Below are positions 6,087-10,062 of a stretch of DNA of 10,062 nucleotides, one piece after another (position 1 is the stretch's first letter; every line of letters begins with the position of its first letter). Source of the stretch: Methanomicrobia archaeon (GTDB lineage Archaea > Halobacteriota > Syntropharchaeia > Alkanophagales > Methanospirareceae); contig JAFGKP010000013.1 in NCBI GenBank assembly GCA_016928455.1, forward strand, positions 1-10,062, read 5' to 3'. The position numbers and the translations under genes were made by a program. Below the pieces are notes generated by a model. The model was not told where the DNA came from, made no database searches, and was given only the letters and a program-made list of their open reading frames with translations.

Positions 6087-7151
6087 ATGATCACACCAGA
6101 TGAGATTCAACGCGTTCTGGCTGGTTATGCTAACCATGAGCTGACGGTCGCTACCGTCGGGAGTCATACCGCGCTCCAGATACTCAAAGGTGCACGAGAC
6201 GAAGGCTTCAGGAATCTCGCGGTCTGTCGGCACGGCACAGAACAAGTCTACCAGCAATTCGGGGTAGCAGATGAGATTCTCACGATCGGGCGGTACCAGG
6301 AGCTGATGGATGGTACGTTTCAGCAGCAGCTCATCGTCCGAAACGCTATCCTCATCCCGCACGGGTCCTTTGTGGAATACCTCTCACCACGGCGGATCGA
6401 GAACGAGCTCGCGGTGCCACTGTTTGGCAACCGAGCGGTTCTGGAATGGGAATCTGATCGTGTAAAGGAGCGTGCATGGCTGCTCAATGCCGGTCTGAGA
6501 CTGCCGCTGGAATTCACGAGCCCTGAAGAGATAGACCGACTGGTGCTCGTGAAATTCCCGGGTGCGAAGGGCGGCCGCGGCTATTTCCTGGCGAGCAGTG
6601 AGGCCGAATTCGCGCAGAAGCTCGAAAACCTGAACCTGAGCGATAAAGCGCAGTTCACGATCCAGGAATTTGTGATCGGCACACGGTTCTACCCCCATTA
6701 TTTCTACTCGCCGTTGCAGGACCGCCTGGAGCTGCTCAGCATGGACATACGGTACGAATCCAACATTGACGGGCTTGCACGGCTCGGCGCGCTTGTGCAG
6801 GATCGCACGCCTGAGCCCTCGTTCGTCGTTACCGGTAATCTCCCGGTGGTCGCACGCGAGTCGCTACTCCCGAAGATTCTAGAGATCGGTCAGAGCGTCG
6901 TTACCGCCTCACAAGAGCTCTTCAGCCCGGGTCTTATCGGCCCGTTCTGTGTCGAGACCATTTGCACCGACGAGCTGGACTTCGTCGCGTTCGAGATCTC
7001 TGCCCGTATCGTTGCGGGCACCAACCTGTACATCAACGGCTCACCCTACTCGCACCTTCTTTACAACGAGCCCATGAGCACGGGCAGGCGCATCGCACGA
7101 GAGCTTAAGGATGCTGCTGAGCTCGATGCGCTCGAACGCGTCGTCTACTGA
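6087..7151 (+). CDS. purP: Formate-dependent 5-formaminoimidazole-4-carboxamide ribonucleotide synthetase (PurP)
   Basis: This enzyme makes FAICAR from AICAR, formate and ATP, the folate-independent route of methanogens and relatives, in the cytoplasm. The 354-residue product has the full PurP signature: GSHTAL with H27, IPHGSF (90-95), FGNRAVLEWESDR (113-125), LVLVKFPGAKGGRGYF (152-167, glycine-rich ATP-grasp loop), MDIRYESNIDG (219-229), VTGNLPVVARESLLP (248-262), IGPF (284-287), and FEISARI (302-308) followed by GTNLYINGSPYS (311-322). E303 in FEISAR fits the metal-binding position of ATP-grasp enzymes. The start ATG has only a weak purine stretch (GACACGAG) upstream, so translation may depend on the preceding paralogue 20 nt away. 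It is most likely the active purine enzyme of the pair. Confidence 0.94.
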   Translation: MITPDEIQRVLAGYANHELTVATVGSHTALQILKGARDEGFRNLAVCRHGTEQVYQQFGVADEILTIGRYQELMDGTFQQQLIVRNAILIPHGSFVEYLSPRRIENELAVPLFGNRAVLEWESDRVKERAWLLNAGLRLPLEFTSPEEIDRLVLVKFPGAKGGRGYFLASSEAEFAQKLENLNLSDKAQFTIQEFVIGTRFYPHYFYSPLQDRLELLSMDIRYESNIDGLARLGALVQDRTPEPSFVVTGNLPVVARESLLPKILEIGQSVVTASQELFSPGLIGPFCVETICTDELDFVAFEISARIVAGTNLYINGSPYSHLLYNEPMSTGRRIARELKDAAELDALERVVY

Positions 7152-7167
7152 TCTGTTGCGGCGCCCA

Positions 7168-7181
7168 TCGAAACTTAATAG
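7168..7181 (+). promoter_or_regulatory. BRE/TATA promoter of tRNA-Leu
   Basis: TCGAAAC followed by TTAATAG resembles an archaeal BRE plus TATA box. A start about 25 nt downstream (near 7200) would give a 5' leader of roughly 20 nt ahead of the tRNA at 7221, giving the tRNA a promoter separate from the purP operon. Confidence 0.45.
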
Positions 7182-7200
7182 TTTGGAAAGCCAACTGTTA

Positions 7201-7210
7201 GTTAGCTAAC
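7201..7210. repeat. Perfect 10-bp palindrome upstream of tRNA-Leu
   Basis: GTTAGCTAAC is a perfect palindrome 10 nt before the tRNA, at the expected transcription start region of its promoter. A partial copy (GTTA) precedes it at 7197-7200. It could be a regulator site, or it may be chance. Confidence 0.35.
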
Positions 7211-7220
7211 GGAGCGAACC

Positions 7221-7304
7221 GCGGGGGTAGCCGAGCTGGCCAAAGGCGCAGGACTTAAGATCCTGTTCCGCAGGGATACGTGGGTTCGAATCCCACCCCC
7301 CGCA
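7221..7304 (+). tRNA. tRNA-Leu, anticodon UAA
   Basis: The 84-nt sequence folds as a class II tRNA. The acceptor stem is GCGGGGG (7221-7227) with CCCCCGC (7297-7303) and discriminator A at 7304. The anticodon stem is CAGGA/TCCTG (7249-7253, 7261-7265) around CTTAAGA, with anticodon TAA at 7256-7258 reading UUA/UUG. An extended variable arm (about 7266-7279) and a T arm GTGGG-TTCGAAT-CCCAC (7280-7296) follow. The long variable arm and discriminator A fit leucine. CCA is not encoded (TGATTT follows) and no intron is seen. Confidence 0.97.
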
Positions 7305-7320
7305 TGATTTTGCTGACACG

Positions 7321-7587
7321 ATGTTCGGTGTGATAGGTAAGATAACGCGTTCAGAACAGTTTTGTCGCTGGTATCAGGAGATTCAGAATCAGAAGCGGAT
7401 TGATTCGTGACCTTCCGTAACTACTCGCAAGGGCGATGCAGAGGTCCGAGCGATCGCGCATGGGCAACTGCGGAACGCGGAGCAGGAGTAACTTCGGCTA
7501 CTGCTGATACCGGCGAACGAGTTGCGGACAGCGGGCTTGCTCGAGTTGCTCTGGAACGAGCTGCCGATAGCGGCTGATTCGTGGTGA
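7321..7587 (+). pseudogene. Possible decayed reading frame in the tRNA-Leu / DUF937 gap
   Basis: The gap 7305-7634 has no convincing intact gene. One + strand frame starting at the ATG at 7321 keeps protein-like character across two stops, TGA (7408-7410) and TAA (7489-7491), before ending at TGA (7585-7587). Its three pieces read as MFGVIGKITRSEQFCRWYQE..., then TTRKGDAEVRAIAHGQLRN..., then LLLIPANELRTAGLLELLW.... They are amphipathic and helix-prone. This may be a remnant of a small alpha-helical protein, or chance in G+C-rich DNA. I do not recognise a family. The opposite-strand 79-codon frame over the same bases has a Ser-rich, unconvincing composition. Confidence 0.25.
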
Positions 7588-7615
7588 TGGTCTGATGTCA
7601 GTCGCAGCCGCAGCG

Positions 7616-7626
7616 TATTATTTTTC
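7616..7626 (+). terminator. Candidate T-tract terminator
   Basis: TATTATTTTTC is the only T-rich tract on the + strand between the tRNA and the convergent DUF937 gene, and archaeal transcription often ends at such tracts. It is weak, with five consecutive T at most. Confidence 0.25.
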
Positions 7627-7634
7627 ACCTGAGT

Positions 7635-8213
7635 TCAGACCTTCAGGAGCTTCTTCAGCAGGCCGCTGAGACCGCCACTACGCTCCTGCGTACCCATGAA
7701 TTCCTTTGCCATGCTGGCTGCCTCAGGCGACGACTGCATGGCCAGCTTGGACTGCTCCCCGAGGACTGTGGTGAGCTCTGCATTACCCATCTCCTTCTGG
7801 GTAACCATCTTCCCCACGTAGCTCATAAGCATGGGTGCCGCGATTGCCAGCACCTTGCCAACTACTTCGGGAGGCAGTCCGGTCTTCTGAGCGATGGCGT
7901 TCTGGATCGGGGTCAGCTGACTGCCCAGCAGGCTGTTCAACATGCCACCACCGCCAGCAGCCGCCGAGCTGCCAAGAAAACCGCTGAGGTTCGCCATGGG
8001 GTCGCTGCCACCGGTCTGCGCCATCATGTTGGTCAGCATATCCGTTCCGCCAGGCTTGGACGCGGTGTTCGACATTGAACCGAGCAGCATGGGCAAGCCC
8101 ATACTGAGGGCTGATTTGACCGCAGTTTCATCGCCGCCGACTGACTTGCTGATGGCGGAAAGATTATCACCTGATGACACCTGGGTCATCATACTTCCAA
8201 GAATAGAGTCCAT
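7635..8213 (-). CDS. DUF937 family protein
   Basis: The 192-residue product from the ATG at 8213 begins MDSILGSMMTQVSSGDNLSAIS and continues with GGDETAVKSALSMGLPMLLGSMS. That is the usual opening of DUF937 proteins (related to bacterial YidB), whose function is unknown. A Gly/Ala/Ser-rich middle (about 60-95) is followed by a second helical region (TPIQNAIAQKTGLPPEVVGKVLAIAAPMLMSYVG) and a tail with a GLSGLLKKLLKV end. Met is unusually common. The same frame is open back to 8372, but that upstream part has no family likeness. A TATA box sits about 26 nt before the 8213 ATG and no Shine-Dalgarno site is present, as for a leaderless mRNA. There is no clear signal peptide or membrane segment. 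It is probably a separate transcript from the RPA-associated gene 223 nt upstream. Confidence 0.82.
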   Translation of the reverse strand: MDSILGSMMTQVSSGDNLSAISKSVGGDETAVKSALSMGLPMLLGSMSNTASKPGGTDMLTNMMAQTGGSDPMANLSGFLGSSAAAGGGGMLNSLLGSQLTPIQNAIAQKTGLPPEVVGKVLAIAAPMLMSYVGKMVTQKEMGNAELTTVLGEQSKLAMQSSPEAASMAKEFMGTQERSGGLSGLLKKLLKV

Positions 8214-8235
8214 AGCTGAGAGAAGGAACCATAGG

Positions 8236-8242
8236 TATTTAA
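8236..8242 (-). promoter_or_regulatory. TATA box of a leaderless DUF937 transcript
   Basis: On the minus strand the sequence reads ACAAAGG-TTAAATA-CC, with the box centred 26 nt before the A of the ATG at 8213. That spacing places the transcription start at or next to the start codon. The lack of any GGAGG-like motif before the ATG fits. Confidence 0.6.
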
Positions 8243-8436
8243 CCTTTGTCATGCTATCTATCGCCGCCTGATACTGCCGGTAACAATTACGATGCAGTAA
8301 CACCCAGGCGGTCATTTTTTTAGTTATAGCGGCAAGGAGTTGATCAGTACCGTATTTGAAATGAAGGAACAAATTCAGGTCAAGTCAATACCGCTACAAC
8401 CTACTTTGAATCACCACCGAACCATTCGCTCACTAT

Positions 8437-9225
8437 TCACCTGCGCTCGCACCGTACAACGCCACTCTCCGACTCAGAGCACCGCCCTTCGAGAATGAGC
8501 CCGTCTAGGACCTCACCCACCCAGGTCTCCGGGAATCCTTGACCGCGCCTCAATCGGTCGAGCAACTGTGCCCGATCCAACCCGCTTTTGCCCAACTTTT
8601 TAATCTGCTCTTCGATAAGTGATCGCGTTTGTGCCCTGTAGTGGGCCAGCAGGCCGGTGACCGCGATGATCGCCATGCCTGCAAGTGCGTCCAGGTGCTC
8701 AGTATCGAGCGCGTAATGCTCACGTACATGCTCACTCGGCACGCCCATTAACGAGCTCAGGTCGCTCGAAAAGATCCGAAGCTGCTCGATACGCTCCATC
8801 GTTCGCATCGCAGTCGTGAGAAGCCAGGCTGCACGTGCACGGTCCTCGACGAACCCCAGCGCTTCTGCTAGAATCAGCGCGCGTTTGCTGCCATCGGCGT
8901 GCATACGCACGTTCACTGTTCCGCTGACCGCGAGATAGCGCTCTGCTTTGGCACCTTCTGTCGTTGGTTCAGCGGGATAAAGACCCTGTGGCGCGAACAC
9001 GGGCACCGACGCGGTGGTGTCATTGAGTTGTATCCGAACGATGTTGCCCCGTGTTTCCACCGATTCTATCGCGCCCACTGTATAGAGAAGCTGACAGCGT
9101 GCACCCGTGGGCGTGATGAGCGTTGTAGCTCCGGCTTCCTCGATGAAGAGGTCGCTGTGCAAGAATTCAGCAAAGAAGACCCTGCAGGCGGGGATCAACG
9201 TACGCGCGCGCTTTAGTTCCTCCAT
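8437..9225 (-). CDS. RPA-associated OB-fold protein (COG3390-like)
   Basis: The 262-residue protein resembles the archaeal RPA-associated family (COG3390), which in haloarchaea is encoded next to single-stranded DNA binding protein RPA. Residues about 13-125 look like an OB fold: RVFFAEFL, ITPTGARCQLLYTVGAIESVE (37-57), NIVRIQLNDTTASVPVFAPQ (61-80), YLAVSGTVNVRM (97-108) and a RALILAEAL strand (115-123). A helical linker follows (127-210). The last 50 residues (LDRAQLLDRLRRG, WVGEVLDGLILEGRCSES) look like a winged helix ending in the basic tail CERR. It probably acts in DNA replication or repair. No rpa gene is visible in the window, so its usual partner, if any, lies elsewhere. No Shine-Dalgarno site precedes the ATG at 9225; GGAGG occurs just inside the gene. 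It sits 72 nt after the MEMO-family gene, probably co-transcribed. The assignment is from pattern recognition. Confidence 0.75.
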   Translation of the reverse strand: MEELKRARTLIPACRVFFAEFLHSDLFIEEAGATTLITPTGARCQLLYTVGAIESVETRGNIVRIQLNDTTASVPVFAPQGLYPAEPTTEGAKAERYLAVSGTVNVRMHADGSKRALILAEALGFVEDRARAAWLLTTAMRTMERIEQLRIFSSDLSSLMGVPSEHVREHYALDTEHLDALAGMAIIAVTGLLAHYRAQTRSLIEEQIKKLGKSGLDRAQLLDRLRRGQGFPETWVGEVLDGLILEGRCSESESGVVRCERR

Positions 9226-9297
9226 GGTTTCGGTATGCCTGCCTGCCGTGCGGTGCCGTGCTATCTATGCAGGGACGGTCGGGTACTGTAATGAAAA

Positions 9298-10062
9298 TCA
9301 GACGATAATAATACCGCCGTAGCCGACGACGCTGGATCGCTCGCCAGTGACGTCACCGCTCGTCATGTACGTGGTCACGATGCCGCTCGTTGCCCCGAGT
9401 TGTCTGGCTGCCTGCATCATCGCACCGATCGGCGCAATACCACACGCGGTCACGTTCCGTTCGTACACCCGCTTGAAGAACTTCGGCACGTCCAGCTCCT
9501 TGATCGCTTCGATCACATACTCGTCCTTGGCCCGCGCGATCTTTTCGGGCTCGTAATGCGTGAAATCAGATGATGCAATGATGAGCACGCGTTTATCGTA
9601 TGCGGCGATCGTACTGGCCAGATCGTCCCCGATCTCACGCGCTGTTTCCACGTCCCCCAGTCCGATGCTGATCGGCACGATACGGAACGACTTTTTAAAG
9701 CAGAACTGAAGGAACGGGAGCTGAAGCTCGATGGAATGCTCATACCGATGCGCCGTCTCATCCACATCGATGATCCGCTTCGGTAAAGCATCAACGAACG
9801 TCTCATCGGTCTCAACCACGCCCAGGGGCGTCTCCCAGGGCTCTGCAGACGCCGCAATGAGCGAGCCGATACCCTGATGATTGATGCCGAGGATAACGAA
9901 GGTGTCTGCACGCGGCAGCCGGGCGTAAACACTCGCTGCGACACGGCCCGAATACATATAGCCCGCGTGAGGTACCACGGCACCACGCACCTGCTCATGC
10001 TCCACGCGCGGGAAGTCAGCGAAGAAGCTCTGGAGCTGCCGTTCCAATCGGTCTGCATCTCC
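9298..10062 (-). CDS. MEMO-family protein (class III extradiol dioxygenase-like fold), 5' end cut by window edge
   Basis: The gene runs off the right edge. The frame is open to base 10062 with GDADRLERQLQSFF, matching the family's FYPGD-type N-terminus, so the TTG at 10047 is not the real start and only about a dozen or so residues are missing. MEMO proteins share the LigB dioxygenase-like fold; human MEMO1 binds metal with two His and one Cys. Equivalent residues are seen here: VVPHAGYMYSG (His), FVILGINHQG (His) and TACGIAPIGAMM (Cys). Other family marks are HRYEHSIELQLPFLQ, RIVPISIGLG, LIIASSDFTHYEP, and the C-terminal SVVGYGG, which is close to the usual SYAA/GYA ending. Its role in archaea is unsettled, though members are widespread, often beside an AMMECR1-type or radical SAM gene, not visible here. 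The downstream RPA-associated gene follows in the same direction. Confidence 0.92.
   Translation of the reverse strand, partial: GDADRLERQLQSFFADFPRVEHEQVRGAVVPHAGYMYSGRVAASVYARLPRADTFVILGINHQGIGSLIAASAEPWETPLGVVETDETFVDALPKRIIDVDETAHRYEHSIELQLPFLQFCFKKSFRIVPISIGLGDVETAREIGDDLASTIAAYDKRVLIIASSDFTHYEPEKIARAKDEYVIEAIKELDVPKFFKRVYERNVTACGIAPIGAMMQAARQLGATSGIVTTYMTSGDVTGERSSVVGYGGIIIV

Noticed and set aside
7285..7304. tRNA-Leu 3' end as an integration site (att)
   Set aside because: No direct repeat of the tRNA 3' end and no integrase gene are visible in the window.
7389..7628. 79-codon minus-strand frame downstream of DUF937
   Set aside because: Serine-rich composition, no motif and no ribosome site; it lies opposite a frame with better protein-like character.
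8214..8372. 53-codon upstream extension of the DUF937 frame
   Set aside because: No family likeness, and the apparent promoter lies within it.
10045..10047. TTG start for the MEMO-family gene
   Set aside because: The frame continues to the window edge with residues that match the family N-terminus, so the true start is outside.
1..10062. CRISPR array or intact insertion sequence
   Set aside because: No regularly spaced direct repeats and no transposase-like frame were seen on either strand.

Overview
The window looks like part of a euryarchaeal chromosome, probably from the Methanomicrobia/Archaeoglobi-like branch. The evidence is two formate-dependent PurP-type purine enzymes, an archaeal ArfC-type riboflavin/F420 pathway reductase, a COG3390-type RPA-associated protein, an archaeal MEMO-family protein, an intronless tRNA-Leu without encoded CCA, and promoters with BRE/TATA architecture. 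Most of the window is visibly G+C-rich (39 of 60 bases in the sample 5881-5940). The gene at 2717-3790 is much more A+T-rich (20 G+C of 60 in the sample 3301-3360).

Layout, left to right. (1) 1-1859, + strand: a bacterial-type tRNA-guanine transglycosylase, cut by the left edge, overlapping by 13 nt a YhhQ-family queuosine-precursor transporter. Together they read as a 7-deazaguanine salvage module. (2) 1972-2490, - strand: a minimal MscS-like channel lacking the usual C-terminal cytoplasmic domain. (3) 2491-3790: an intergenic region with a small imperfect hairpin and a TATA element, then an A+T-rich gene for a zinc-ribbon/TPR protein with a C-terminal HEPN-type RNxxxH motif. (4) 3792-4848, - strand: arfC, followed by an overlapping small zinc-ribbon reading frame with an in-frame TAG at codon 15. 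(5) 4939-7151, + strand: two tandem purP paralogues, the second canonical and the first with a rewritten glycine-rich ATP loop. They are divergent from arfC across a short region with one shared TATA-like element. (6) 7221-7304: tRNA-Leu(UAA) with its own promoter, followed by about 330 nt without a convincing intact gene but with a possible decayed reading frame. (7) 7635-10062, - strand: a DUF937 protein with a probable leaderless promoter, a COG3390 RPA-associated OB-fold protein, and a MEMO-family protein cut by the right edge.

Functional links. TGT and YhhQ probably import and insert a 7-deazaguanine base into tRNA. PurP makes FAICAR on the way to IMP/GTP, and ArfC acts on a GTP-derived pyrimidine on the way to riboflavin and coenzyme F420, so the divergent purP/arfC arrangement joins related metabolism. 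The zinc-ribbon/TPR/HEPN gene has no obvious partner and looks like an accessory, probably transferred, gene.
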